DNA from: Roseovarius pacificus
GTDB taxonomy: Bacteria > Pseudomonadota > Alphaproteobacteria > Rhodobacterales > Rhodobacteraceae
Length of the DNA: 64,000 bases
Reading direction: 5' to 3'
Assembly: GCF_900142665.1 (NCBI RefSeq)
Contig: NZ_FRBR01000005.1
Coordinates: 124,001-188,000, forward strand
Under the pieces are notes generated by a model, which was given only the letters and a program-made list of their open reading frames with translations, was not told where the DNA came from and ran no database searches. Position 1 is the first letter of the stretch. Each line of letters opens with the position of its first letter. Of this stretch, positions 1 through 8,805 are shown in pieces. The position numbers and the translations under genes are program-made.

Positions 1-1
1 C

Positions 2-304
2 GAGCATTTCAGCGCCCTGACGGACCATGCGCCGGATTTCGCCGAAGGGTGGCATATGCGCTCTGTCGCCTATTCGCGGGTGGGCCGGTACGGTCTGGCA
101 CTTGCCGATGTCGAACACGCGCTTGCGCTCAACCCCCGCCATTTCAATGCGATTTACGGTCTGGGTGTCATTCTGGAAGAGTTGAACCAGCCCGATCTGG
201 CCCACCGTGCCTTTGCCCGTGTTCTGGCTATACATCCCCATCACGAGGCCGTAACCAAGGCCCTGGAACGACTCGACACTCAGGTGGACGGCTCAGCGCT
301 GTGA
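2..304 (+). CDS. Tetratricopeptide repeat protein, C-terminal part (5' end outside window)
   Basis: An open frame runs in from the left edge and stops with TGA at 302-304, so only the last 100 residues are visible. They contain two helix-turn-helix units with the usual TPR pattern (small residues at A8/G8-type positions, ALALNP and VLAIHP ends), about 34 residues apart. TPR proteins act as protein-binding scaffolds; nothing here shows the partner. The next gene starts 23 bases downstream on the same strand. A start at 56 would remove half of the first repeat, so I treat the gene as truncated by the window edge rather than as a short gene. Confidence 0.8.
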   Translation, partial: EHFSALTDHAPDFAEGWHMRSVAYSRVGRYGLALADVEHALALNPRHFNAIYGLGVILEELNQPDLAHRAFARVLAIHPHHEAVTKALERLDTQVDGSAL

Positions 305-327
305 TCTGACCGGAACGGAGCAAGCCA

Positions 328-3156
328 ATGGCCGAGCAGTCAAGAACCCTGGCGGTTCTGGGGCCGACGAATACAGGCAAGACCCATTTCGCGATCGAGC
401 GGATGCTGGGCTATCGCACGGGGGTGATCGGCCTGCCGCTGCGCCTTTTGGCGCGCGAAGTCTATGACAAGATCGTCGCCTTGCGCGGGCCATCGGTGGT
501 TGCCCTTGTTACCGGGGAAGAGCGGATCGTTCCCGAACGCACCCAATATTGGGTTTGCACGGTCGAAGCGATGCCCGAAGGTCTGGGCGCGGATTTCGTG
601 GCCATCGACGAAATCCAGCTTTGCGCCGATCCCGAGCGCGGCCATGTCTTCACCGACCGCCTGTTGCGGATGCGGGGCCTGCGCGAGACCCAGTTTCTGG
701 GCAGTCAGACCATGCGCGGGGCAATTGCCGCACTGGTGCCCGGGGTCGAGTTCCTGAGCCGTGAGCGTATGTCGCAATTATCGTATTCAGGTTCAAAAAA
801 GATAAGTAAGATGCCTGTGCGAAGTGCGATTGTCGGATTTTCAATTGATAATGTATACGCGATTGCCGAGCTGCTACGCCGCCAAAAGGGGGGTGCGGCA
901 GTGGTTATGGGGGCGCTCAGCCCGCGAACGCGCAATGCGCAGGTGGAATTGTACCAAAACGGCGATGTGGACTATCTGGTGGCGACAGACGCCATCGGTA
1001 TGGGGCTGAATCTGGATATCGACCACGTCGCGTTTTCATCGCTGACAAAGTTCGACGGTCGCCGGATGCGCCCCTTGGCCCCCAATGAACTGGCGCAGAT
1101 CGCAGGCCGTGCAGGACGGGGGATGAGCCACGGCACGTTTGGCGTGACCGGTGAAGCGCCCGAGTTGTCCGGCGAAGTGGCGCAGGCGATTATGGATCAT
1201 CGCTTTACCCCCATTCGCAAGCTGGAGTGGCGCAACTCCGACTTGCCGTTTGGAAACCTCGATGCGCTCATTCAGGCGCTGGAGGCCAGGCCCGACGATC
1301 AGTGGCTGACCCGCGCCCGCGAGGCCGACGACCTTGGGGCGCTGAAAACCCTCGCGCAGGTGGCTGAGGTCCGTACGCGGGCCAGTGACGGGCCTTCGGT
1401 ACGGTTGTTGTGGGATGTCTGCCGGGTGCCCGATTTCCGGGGTATCAGCCACGCCGAACATGCCGGGCTGCTGGAGCGCATCTATTGCGATCTGCACGAA
1501 CATGGACGGGTACCCGACGATTGGCTGGCGCGGCAGGTCAAGAGGATCGACCGGACCGATGGAGATATCGACACATTGTCGAAACATCTCGCCTATATCC
1601 GGACTTGGACGTATGTTGCGCAGCGAAAAGGCTGGGTCGATGACGAAACGCATTGGCGCGGCGCGACGCGCGCGGTAGAAGACCGCTTGTCGGATGCGCT
1701 GCACGAGCGTCTGACCCAGAGATTTGTGGACCGGCGCACATCCGTGCTTTTGCGCCGGCTCAAGCAGAAGGAGGCCATGGTGGCCGAAGTGAACGAAAAC
1801 GGTGATGTGACGGTCGAGGGCGAGTTCGTCGGACGTCTGGAAGGGTTCCGCTTCATGCAGGACAAGGCGTCGGCAGGGCAGGAGACCAAGGCGATTGCAC
1901 AGGCCAGCCTGCAAGCGCTTGCGCCGCATTTCCATCTCAAGGCGGATCGGTTCTATAACGCGCCGGATACCGAGATCGACTTCACCGAACAAGGTGGCCT
2001 GATGTGGGGCGATCAGGCCTTGGGCAAGCTGGTGGCGGGGGCTGATCCCCTCAAGCCGCAGGCCGAGGCCTTTGTGGATGAAGCCGCCGGTACGGACGTC
2101 GCGCAGAAGGTGCAGCGCCGTCTGCAACACTTCATCGACCGCAAGGTCGCCACCCTGTTCGAACCGCTTTTGAACATCCAGCGCGACGAAGCGCTGACCG
2201 GCCTTGCGCGTGGTTTCGGCTTCCGTCTGGTTGAGAATTTCGGCATCATTCCGCGCGGCGAGGTGGCCGAAAACGTCAAGGAACTGGATCAGGATGCGCG
2301 CGGCGCGCTGCGCAAGCACGGTGTGCGGTTTGGACAGTTCACCATTTTCATGCCGTTGCTGCTCAAGCCTGCGCCGACGCGCCTGCGTCTGGTGTTGTGG
2401 TCGCTGGCGCAAGACCTGTCCGACTTCCCCGAAGCCCCCCCACCGGGGTTGGTGACGGTGCCCGCAGGCACGGCGCTGCCGCGTGGTTACCACTCGATGG
2501 CGGGCTATCGCGCAGCCGGCGAGCGGGCGATCCGAATCGATATGCTGGAGCGGCTGGCCGATATGCTGCGCAACGAGGACAGCCGCGCCGGGTTCGAGGC
2601 CAGCGCCGATATGCTGTCGATCACGGGTATGACTCTGGAACAGTTCGCCGATCTGATGCAGGGTCTTGGTTACAAGGCCGAAAAGGGCGAGCGGGAAAAG
2701 GTCAAGCCGGTCGATCAGGCCGTCGCCGAAGCCTCCGCCGAGGAAGCTGCCGAACCGGTAGCGTCTGAACGGGTCGAAGATATCCCCGATGAGGGCGAGG
2801 CGCCTGTCGTTGCCGAGCCGGTCGAACAGACCGAACAACCCGCTGATATTCCCGCTGCGACGGAAGGCGAGGTGCTGCCGGGCGAAACGCCTGCTGCCGA
2901 TCCCGCAGAGCCCGACATCGAGGTGTTTTATACCTTCACCTGGGCCGGGCGCGCAGCGCGTGGCCGACCGCAGGGGCGTGGCAAACCACGCAGTGGCGAC
3001 AAGCCCAAGGGGAAGGGCGGAAAGCCACTCAAGGGCAAGCAGCGCCGCGATCAGGGGCCCAAGACCTTCTCGGCCAAACCGCAGAAAAAGAAAGACCAGA
3101 TCGATCCGGACAATCCCTTTGCCGCAGCCCTTATGGGGCTGAAGGACAAGGGCTGA
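328..3156 (+). CDS. Suv3-like DEXQ-box ATP-dependent RNA/DNA helicase
   Basis: The 942-residue product is an SF2 helicase of the type related to mitochondrial Suv3, probably acting on RNA. Walker A is GPTNTGKT at residues 12-19, the DEIQ box is at 94-97, and motif VI is QIAGRAGRG at 257-265. After the compact helicase core comes a long helical region, then an acidic Ala/Glu/Pro linker (about 810-875) and a very basic Gly/Lys/Arg tail (about 880-942), which probably binds nucleic acid. Bases 772-867 (residues 149-180) are AT-rich and use TTA, TCA, ATA, CGA and GTA codons that the rest of the gene avoids, although the frame stays open and the protein reads like the family. It is followed closely by an S4 protein, so both may act on RNA. 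Confidence 0.88.
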   Translation: MAEQSRTLAVLGPTNTGKTHFAIERMLGYRTGVIGLPLRLLAREVYDKIVALRGPSVVALVTGEERIVPERTQYWVCTVEAMPEGLGADFVAIDEIQLCADPERGHVFTDRLLRMRGLRETQFLGSQTMRGAIAALVPGVEFLSRERMSQLSYSGSKKISKMPVRSAIVGFSIDNVYAIAELLRRQKGGAAVVMGALSPRTRNAQVELYQNGDVDYLVATDAIGMGLNLDIDHVAFSSLTKFDGRRMRPLAPNELAQIAGRAGRGMSHGTFGVTGEAPELSGEVAQAIMDHRFTPIRKLEWRNSDLPFGNLDALIQALEARPDDQWLTRAREADDLGALKTLAQVAEVRTRASDGPSVRLLWDVCRVPDFRGISHAEHAGLLERIYCDLHEHGRVPDDWLARQVKRIDRTDGDIDTLSKHLAYIRTWTYVAQRKGWVDDETHWRGATRAVEDRLSDALHERLTQRFVDRRTSVLLRRLKQKEAMVAEVNENGDVTVEGEFVGRLEGFRFMQDKASAGQETKAIAQASLQALAPHFHLKADRFYNAPDTEIDFTEQGGLMWGDQALGKLVAGADPLKPQAEAFVDEAAGTDVAQKVQRRLQHFIDRKVATLFEPLLNIQRDEALTGLARGFGFRLVENFGIIPRGEVAENVKELDQDARGALRKHGVRFGQFTIFMPLLLKPAPTRLRLVLWSLAQDLSDFPEAPPPGLVTVPAGTALPRGYHSMAGYRAAGERAIRIDMLERLADMLRNEDSRAGFEASADMLSITGMTLEQFADLMQGLGYKAEKGEREKVKPVDQAVAEASAEEAAEPVASERVEDIPDEGEAPVVAEPVEQTEQPADIPAATEGEVLPGETPAADPAEPDIEVFYTFTWAGRAARGRPQGRGKPRSGDKPKGKGGKPLKGKQRRDQGPKTFSAKPQKKKDQIDPDNPFAAALMGLKDKG

Positions 3157-3174
3157 ACCGGGGCCGTATTCGGT

Positions 3175-3555
3175 TTGCACGACACCCCCGCCAAGATCCG
3201 CCTGGATAAGTGGTTGTGGCAGGCGCGTTTTTTCAAAACGCGCAGTTTGTCGGCCAAGCTGGTTTCGGGCGGGCATGTGCGTGTGAACAGCGCCAAGGTG
3301 TCGAAACCGGCCCATTCGGTCGGGCCCGGCGATGTGCTGACCTTTCCGCAGGCGCGTGCGACGCGGGTGATCCGTATCGTCGCCGTCGGAGAGCGGCGCG
3401 GCCCGGCCGCTGAAGCGCAGGCGCTTTATGAAGACCTGAGCCCCCCGGCAGAGCGGCCAAATGTCCCATCTGCGCCGAAATACGAAGGAAAAGGTCGTCC
3501 AACCAAGCGGGATCGGCGCAAACTCGATCTCAACCGTCCGGATACGCTTGATTGA
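3175..3555 (+). CDS. S4-domain RNA-binding protein (Hsp15-like)
   Basis: This 126-residue protein begins with an S4 fold (IRLDKWLWQARFFKTRS, then a second strand with SGGHVRVNSAKVSKPAH), as in the heat-shock protein Hsp15, which binds stalled 50S subunits. The C-terminal third is basic and low in complexity. The frame opens just after the helicase stop and contains no ATG before the S4 motif, so the TTG at 3175 is the best start. It lies 18 bases after the helicase gene and is probably in the same transcript. A role in ribosome rescue is known for E. coli Hsp15 and is only an inference here. Confidence 0.82.
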   Translation: MHDTPAKIRLDKWLWQARFFKTRSLSAKLVSGGHVRVNSAKVSKPAHSVGPGDVLTFPQARATRVIRIVAVGERRGPAAEAQALYEDLSPPAERPNVPSAPKYEGKGRPTKRDRRKLDLNRPDTLD

Positions 3556-3607
3556 TACCCGTGGCTGGATTAGGTGAGGCCAAGACCGGTAAAGGTGAGA
3601 GACTGAA

Positions 3608-3946
3608 ATGACCTATGTCGTGACGGATAACTGCATCGCATGCAAATATACCGATTGTGTCGAGGTGTGCCCCGTGGATTGTTTTTACGAGGGTGAGAAC
3701 ATGCTGGTGATCCACCCCGATGAATGCATCGACTGCGGCGTGTGCGAACCCGAATGTCCCGCCGACGCCATCCGTCCGGATACCGAACCGGATATGGAAC
3801 AATGGGTCGAATTCAACCGCAAGTACTCGGAAGCATGGCCGGTGATCATCACCAAGAAGGATCAGTTGCCCGAGGCCGAAGAGCGTGACGGCGAAGAAGG
3901 CAAGCTGGACAAGTATTTTTCAGAAGCGCCGGGCGAAGGCGGCTGA
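3608..3946 (+). CDS. fdxA: 7Fe-8S ferredoxin FdxA
   Basis: This 112-residue electron carrier shows the classic cluster ligands near the N-terminus: [17 protein letters not shown] followed by [12 protein letters not shown]. Together these bind one [3Fe-4S] and one [4Fe-4S] cluster. The extended C-terminal half with an aromatic stretch and acidic tail is typical of the alphaproteobacterial FdxA family. The ATG follows a GGTGAGAGACTGAA leader with a weak ribosome site. Position between the S4 protein and carD matches the conserved order in this bacterial group (from memory). Confidence 0.95.
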   Translation: MTYVVTDNCIACKYTDCVEVCPVDCFYEGENMLVIHPDECIDCGVCEPECPADAIRPDTEPDMEQWVEFNRKYSEAWPVIITKKDQLPEAEERDGEEGKLDKYFSEAPGEGG

Positions 3947-4044
3947 TTCGCGCAGCTGCGGGGATTTTTGATCAAATATCGGGGCGAAGATAGGTGTAAC
4001 GCCCTGATATAAAATTAAAAATCAGGTTCATGAATGCGTGCCAC

Positions 4045-4073
4045 TTCCGAAAGCACGTATTTTGTGCTATATT
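4045..4073 (+). promoter_or_regulatory. Possible sigma-70-type promoter for carD
   Basis: In the AT-rich 278-bp gap before carD there is TTCCGA at 4045-4050, 17 bases, then TATATT at 4068-4073. TG sits one base before the -10 box (extended -10). The leader would be about 145 nt. The -35 box is poor and no start site is known. Confidence 0.3.
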
Positions 4074-4224
4074 ATTGTTACAAATGTAGAACGCTGCCAG
4101 ATATCCATTCCCCACGGCGCTGCCGGGTGTGTGGGTACTTTTGCGCTTGAGGCCAGATTTCGTCGGTTAGCCGTTGGAAGCAAGGCGACGAGTTTTGGCC
4201 AGCAGCCCTGTGAGGAAGAACTGA

Positions 4225-4734
4225 ATGAGCAAAGCGAAAAAGCTTGAATTTCGCCCCAACGACTACGTTGTATATCCGGCCCACGGTGTTGGCCAGATCG
4301 TCTCGATCGAAGAGCAGGAAATTGCCGGCATCACACTCGAGCTGTTTGTCGTATCCTTCGAGAAGGACAAGATGACCCTGCGCGTGCCGACCAACAAGGC
4401 CACTGAGGTGGGGATGCGCTCTTTGTCCAGCCCCGATGTGGTGTCCAAGGCGATGACCACGCTGAAAGGCAAGGCCAAGGTCAAACGGGCGATGTGGTCG
4501 CGCCGGGCTCAGGAATACGAACAGAAGATCAACTCGGGCGATCTGATCGCGATTGCCGAGGTGGTGCGCGACCTGCACCGCACGGACGATCAGCGCGAGC
4601 AAAGCTATTCCGAGCGTCAACTGTACGAAGCCGCGCTGGAGCGGCTGACCCGCGAAGTGGCCGCTGTCAGTGGCGGTGACGAGGTGCAGGCCGCCAAGAA
4701 GGTGGACGACGTCCTGGTGTCGCGCGCGGCCTGA
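4225..4734 (+). CDS. carD: CarD/CdnL-family transcriptional regulator
   Basis: The 169-residue product has the CarD N-terminal Tudor-like RNA polymerase interaction domain (residues 10-70, beginning NDYVVYPAHGVGQIV) and a helical C-terminal DNA-contacting domain with conserved basic and aromatic residues (AMWSRRAQEYEQKINSGDL). CarD-type proteins bind the RNAP beta subunit and stabilise open complexes, notably at rRNA and growth promoters. The start has a good AGGAAG ribosome site 7 bases upstream. It is transcribed from its own AT-rich leader and ends at a strong terminator, so it appears to be a single-gene unit. Confidence 0.95.
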   Translation: MSKAKKLEFRPNDYVVYPAHGVGQIVSIEEQEIAGITLELFVVSFEKDKMTLRVPTNKATEVGMRSLSSPDVVSKAMTTLKGKAKVKRAMWSRRAQEYEQKINSGDLIAIAEVVRDLHRTDDQREQSYSERQLYEAALERLTREVAAVSGGDEVQAAKKVDDVLVSRAA

Positions 4735-4759
4735 TCCGGGCGCAATTCGACTGATGACC

Positions 4760-4792
4760 GGCCGTACCCATGAGGGTGCGGCCTTTCTTTTC
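4760..4792 (+). terminator. Rho-independent terminator after carD
   Basis: A 10-bp stem (4760-4769 with 4774-4783, one G-U pair) with a four-base loop is followed by TTTCTTTT. It lies 25 bases after the carD stop and just before the convergent cobS stop. Confidence 0.88.
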
Positions 4793-4795
4793 GAC

Positions 4796-5554
4796 TTAGG
4801 TTATGAGTGTGAAAAGTACCGTGATTTCCGTGACTTGCTGACAGGCGCCCAGGATGTCACCGGTTTGCCCGCCGATCTTGGCGCGGGCAATCAGGGCGAC
4901 GCTCAACGCGGCTAGCCCGGCCCAGACGACTGCTCCGATCCCGGAGAATCCCAACAGCAATACCGCCAGCCCTGTCGCAATGACGATGGCCAGCCATGCC
5001 GTGCGCGCGGACGGGCGGCCGGTGGCGTGGGACAGGCCGGCGTTGCGGGCATTGGGCAGGGTGGCCATGAGGGCTGGCAAGGGCGCGCGTGATAGCGTTG
5101 CCGCGGCCAGAATGCCAATAAAAGCAAGGCCTGCGCCACTGTTGAACAAGGTCCACAGGGCGGCCCATCTGGCGGTGAAGCTGAACAGCAGGGCCAGAAC
5201 GCCATAGCTGCCGATATGGCTGTCCTTCATGATCTCCAGCCGCCGGGCGCGATCCCATCCGCCCCAAAGGCCATCGGCGCTGTCGGCAAGGCCGTCTTCG
5301 TGCATGGCGCCGGTCAGGACGGTCAGAAAAGACAGTGAAATCAGTGCTGTAACAGCGGTCGGCAGCCCCAACCAGAAAGCGATAAGGCCCGCCATTGCGG
5401 CCAGCGAGCCGACCATTACCCCGACCAGCGGATAGGCCCAGGCGGCGCGGGCGCCGCGGTCGAAGCGGCTTGCGTGGATGGGCAGGCGGGTCAGGAGGGC
5501 CAGTGCGAGGGGAAAATCCTCAGCCATGACAAGGGGTTGGTCGTTTTTTGCCAT
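4796..5554 (-). CDS. cobS: Adenosylcobinamide-GDP ribazoletransferase (cobalamin synthase)
   Basis: This 252-residue polytopic inner-membrane protein has the CobS pattern: LLTRLP near the start, [18 protein letters not shown] (metal-binding Asp/Glu cluster, about residues 82-100), and several hydrophobic spans. It joins adenosylcobinamide-GDP to alpha-ribazole in the last steps of B12 assembly. It is divergent from cobT with 78 bases between the start codons, so the two B12 loop genes probably share control. The ATG at 5554 has AAAAGG upstream and is preferred over the internal ATG at 5527. Confidence 0.93.
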   Translation of the reverse strand: MAKNDQPLVMAEDFPLALALLTRLPIHASRFDRGARAAWAYPLVGVMVGSLAAMAGLIAFWLGLPTAVTALISLSFLTVLTGAMHEDGLADSADGLWGGWDRARRLEIMKDSHIGSYGVLALLFSFTARWAALWTLFNSGAGLAFIGILAAATLSRAPLPALMATLPNARNAGLSHATGRPSARTAWLAIVIATGLAVLLLGFSGIGAVVWAGLAALSVALIARAKIGGQTGDILGACQQVTEITVLFTLIT

Positions 5555-5632
5555 TGCAGTGGCCTTTTTCGGCTGCGCCCAAATCCTTGGCTGCGATACA
5601 TGGTGGCAAGGTTAGCACGCAATAGGTACGAC

Positions 5633-6649
5633 ATGCAGCAGGATTTTGCCACGATTTCTGAATTTGTTGATATTCTTCAAAGGCTTCCCGCATCGGATGC
5701 CGGGGCGTGCGCCGCCGCGCGAGAGCGGGACGGGCAGTTGACCAAGCCGCCCGGATCGCTTGGCCGGTTGGAGGATCTGGCGGCGTGGTATTGCGGATGG
5801 CGGGGTGATCCGAAGCCCCGGATCGAACGGCCACAGGTCATAGTTTTCGCGGGAAATCATGGGGTTACGGCCCAAGGAGTCAGTGCGTTTCCGCCCGAAG
5901 TGACCGTGCAGATGGTGGCGAATTTTCAGGCGGGCGGGGCGGCTGTGAATCAGTTGGCCGAGACCGTTGGCGCGACAATGGATGTGCATGCCTTGGCGCT
6001 GGAAACCCCGACCGAAGACTTTACCCAAGGGCCCGCGATGGACGAGGCCGAACTGGTGGAGGCCTTGTACGTGGGGTGGCAAGCTGTTGATTCAAAAGCA
6101 GATTTACTGGTTGTCGGTGAAATGGGGATCGGCAATACGACCAGTGCTTCAGCGATTTCGCTGGCGTTGTTCGGGGGAACGGCGGGGGACTGGACGGGGC
6201 GCGGGACCGGGATGGAGGGCGATGCCCTGACCCATAAGGCGCAGGTCGTGGCGCAGGCGGTCGAGGTAAATAAACAATGTAAAACCAATGGGTTGGAGAT
6301 TTTGCGCTGCCTTGGCGGACGCGAGTTGGCGGCGATGGCCGGGGCCATGGTGCGCGCCAGAATGTTGCGTATCCCGTTGATTTTGGACGGTTTTATTTGC
6401 ACGTCGGCGGCGGCCTGCCTTGAGCGGGCACAGCCGGGGGCGTTGGATCATGCGGTGGCGGGTCATGTCAGCGCCGAGGTGGCGCATCCCAAGTTGTTGA
6501 AAGAAATGAATAAAAACCCCATTCTGTCGCTCGGGATGCGGTTAGGGGAAGGCACGGGCGGGGTCCTGGCCATGGCCATCCTGAAAGCTGCGATGGCCTG
6601 TCATTCGGGCATGGCGACCTTTGCCGAGGCGGGGGTTTCGGACGGCTGA
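5633..6649 (+). CDS. cobT: Nicotinate-nucleotide--dimethylbenzimidazole phosphoribosyltransferase
   Basis: The 338-residue cytoplasmic enzyme activates dimethylbenzimidazole as alpha-ribazole phosphate for the lower ligand of B12. Family signatures are [13 protein letters not shown] near residue 40, [30 protein letters not shown], and the C-terminal [13 protein letters not shown]. The length is normal for CobT. The frame is open further upstream to 5474, but that part lies over the divergent cobS start; ATG 5633 places the protein N-terminus where the family begins. The stop codon is directly followed by a GTAC-rich repeat. Confidence 0.95.
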   Translation: MQQDFATISEFVDILQRLPASDAGACAAARERDGQLTKPPGSLGRLEDLAAWYCGWRGDPKPRIERPQVIVFAGNHGVTAQGVSAFPPEVTVQMVANFQAGGAAVNQLAETVGATMDVHALALETPTEDFTQGPAMDEAELVEALYVGWQAVDSKADLLVVGEMGIGNTTSASAISLALFGGTAGDWTGRGTGMEGDALTHKAQVVAQAVEVNKQCKTNGLEILRCLGGRELAAMAGAMVRARMLRIPLILDGFICTSAAACLERAQPGALDHAVAGHVSAEVAHPKLLKEMNKNPILSLGMRLGEGTGGVLAMAILKAAMACHSGMATFAEAGVSDG

Positions 6650-6650
6650 G

Positions 6651-6730
6651 TTTTGTACGAAACGTACGAAGTGTACGCGCGTTTTGTACGAAACTCCGGG
6701 GGTCTCACCGGACTTGCGTCCGTCATGGAC
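6651..6730. repeat. GTAC-rich intergenic element, copy A
   Basis: Directly after the cobT stop lies a run of TTTTGTACGAA-like units. A 30-base block (6664-6693) is identical to one at 62903-62932. After a 20-base spacer comes a 17-base tail (6714-6730) that differs from the tail at 62953-62969 by one base and forms a small inverted repeat around TCATGGAC. Spacing is the same in both copies. It lies between convergent cobT and the antiporter gene. Confidence 0.8.
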
Positions 6731-6735
6731 GCACC

Positions 6736-8655
6736 TCAGCCGCCGGTGCCCGAGCGCGGCACCTCCGCCGCGGTTTCTTCGAGCTGTGACAGAAGCATTG
6801 TCTGAAGCTCTTTTTCCAGTTCCTTGGCGCGGGCGATATATTCCTTGTTTTCGACTGTCGGGATGTCGGGATTCCAGAGCGTCGCCAGATCGCGCACCGA
6901 TTGCCTGTCGTGCTGGTAGAAGGTTTTCTCGAGTTCGGCGGCCTCGAATTCGGTCAGGCCCATATTCTCGAGAACGTAACGTCCGGCGCGCAGAGAGCTG
7001 TCGAAGAGTTCGCGCACGATGTCATTTGCCCCGGCCTTGTAGAGGCGGAACACATGGGTGCGGTCGCGGGCGCGGGCGATGATGTGCAGATCGGGCCGTT
7101 CGCGGCGGGCATAGGCGACAAGGCGGGTCGTGGCCTCGGGGTTGTCGAGGGCGGCGACCAGAACGCGGGCCTTGTCCAGACCGGCGGCGCGTAGCAATTC
7201 GGGCCGGGTGGGATCGCCGAAGAAGCCCTTGACGCCGAAACGGCGCATTCGCTGGATCGCGGCAAGGTCGTGATCCAGCAAGACGGTGTTGAACCCGCTG
7301 GAGCGCACCAGCCGGTTGACCACCTGGCCGAAGCGGCCGATGCCCGCCACGATGACCGGCGCCTGCCGGTCGATATGGTCGGCCTCCTGCGGTTCGACGA
7401 TGTCTTCGACCCGGCTGGAGAGCCAGTCATAGAGGATGAACAGCAAGGGTGTGATCAGCATGGTCAGGGCGATGACCAGCAAGAGCATCTCGGACATCGC
7501 GGGGGGCAGGACGTTCTGTTGTGCCGAGAACGAGATCAGCACGAAGCCGAATTCACCCGCCTGCGCCAGCGACAGGGTGAAAAGCCAGAGGCTGCGCCCG
7601 CGCAGGCCGAAGACCCGCCCGAGCACATAGAGCACCGTGCCCTTGAGCAGGATCACCGCCGCTGCCAGGCCAAGCACGGCAAAGGTATCGCGGGCGAGAA
7701 CCGAGAAATTTATGCCCGCGCCCACGGTGATGAAGAACAGGCCCAGCAACAGGCCCTTGAACGGGGCGATGTCGCTTTCCAGTTCGTGGCGGAATTCGGA
7801 GTTGGCCAGAACCACGCCCGCCAGAAACGCACCGAGCGCAGGCGAGAGCCCCACCAGCGTCATCACGAAGGCAATGCCGATCACGATGAGCAGGGCCAGT
7901 GCGGTATACATCTCGCGCAGGCGGGCGGTGTGGATATAGCGGAACACCGGGTTGATCAGGTAGAACCCGGCGAGGATGATCGCCGCCACGGCGGCCAGCG
8001 TCACCAGTGTGACGCCCCAGCCCGGAAGGTTGCCGATGAAGTATGCGGCGGCCTCGTGTGCGGGTTGCGGGGTGTTTTCGGCGGCGGTGGTTGCGCTCAT
8101 CCGTTCCAGCGTTTCGCCAAGCACCACGCCCGGCGGTTTGGGCAGGGCCAGGAGCGGCAGCAGGGCGAGCATCGGGATCACCGCGATGTCCTGTGTCAGC
8201 AGCACGGAGAAGGCCGAGCGCCCTCCGCCGGTTTGCATCAGCCCCTTTTCCGACAGGGTTTGCAGCACGATGGCCGTCGAGGACAGGGCGAAGATCAGGC
8301 CAATGGCCAGCGCGATGCTGGCAGGCTGACCCAGGAAGATCGCACCGGCCATGACCGCCAGTGTCGTCAGCGCGATCTGAAGCCCGCCCAGACCCAGAAG
8401 GCGGTGGCGCATGTTCCACAAGGCGCGGGGTTCCAGTTCGAGGCCGATGAGAAACAGCATCATGACAATGCCGAATTCGGCGAAATGCTGAAGTTCCTGC
8501 GTTTCGTGCCCGACGACAAGCCCGAGCACAGGCCCGATCACGATTCCGGCGGCGAGATAACCCAGCACCGAGCCGAGACCGAGCCGCGAGGCCAGCGGCA
8601 CCGCGATCACCGCGGCGGCCAGAAAAACCGAAGCCTGAAACAGGAATCCTTCCAT
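6736..8655 (-). CDS. Monovalent cation:proton antiporter-2 (KefB/KefC-like) with TrkA-N domain
   Basis: The 639-residue inner-membrane protein has an N-terminal Na+/H+ exchanger domain with about 12 hydrophobic spans (residues 1-400). A cytosolic RCK/TrkA-N domain follows (about 425-560; IVAGIGRFGQVVNRLVRSSG is the nucleotide-binding Rossmann start). This is the CPA2 arrangement of K+ efflux systems gated by ligand and redox state. The C-terminus is a charged tail. No KefF/KefG-type partner lies next to it. It converges on cobT. Ion specificity cannot be told from sequence. Confidence 0.9.
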   Translation of the reverse strand: MEGFLFQASVFLAAAVIAVPLASRLGLGSVLGYLAAGIVIGPVLGLVVGHETQELQHFAEFGIVMMLFLIGLELEPRALWNMRHRLLGLGGLQIALTTLAVMAGAIFLGQPASIALAIGLIFALSSTAIVLQTLSEKGLMQTGGGRSAFSVLLTQDIAVIPMLALLPLLALPKPPGVVLGETLERMSATTAAENTPQPAHEAAAYFIGNLPGWGVTLVTLAAVAAIILAGFYLINPVFRYIHTARLREMYTALALLIVIGIAFVMTLVGLSPALGAFLAGVVLANSEFRHELESDIAPFKGLLLGLFFITVGAGINFSVLARDTFAVLGLAAAVILLKGTVLYVLGRVFGLRGRSLWLFTLSLAQAGEFGFVLISFSAQQNVLPPAMSEMLLLVIALTMLITPLLFILYDWLSSRVEDIVEPQEADHIDRQAPVIVAGIGRFGQVVNRLVRSSGFNTVLLDHDLAAIQRMRRFGVKGFFGDPTRPELLRAAGLDKARVLVAALDNPEATTRLVAYARRERPDLHIIARARDRTHVFRLYKAGANDIVRELFDSSLRAGRYVLENMGLTEFEAAELEKTFYQHDRQSVRDLATLWNPDIPTVENKEYIARAKELEKELQTMLLSQLEETAAEVPRSGTGG

Positions 8656-8805
8656 GTGCAGTCATGCCTTGTCTGTGTAAATATGTCGGGGTCTTGAACA
8701 TAGCGTAGTCGGAGCCTGTGACAGCCGCAATGCAGCCCCGTTGCGGGGAGGTGTTTTTCACCGGATTGTTGTCGGGATGCGCGTGGCGTGCGCAGGATCG
8801 GGGCG

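Noticed and set aside
1036-3315. A 759-codon minus-strand frame opposite the Suv3-like helicase
   Set aside because: It mirrors the codon pattern of the real gene; composition is Arg/Gln/His-rich and shows no family motif.
4038-4247. A 69-codon frame overlapping the carD leader
   Set aside because: It starts with GTG without ribosome site, has no recognisable domain and runs into carD in another frame.
5555-5632. A cobalamin riboswitch between cobS and cobT
   Set aside because: The gap is only 78 bases and lacks the GCCACTG and GGAAACC core motifs.
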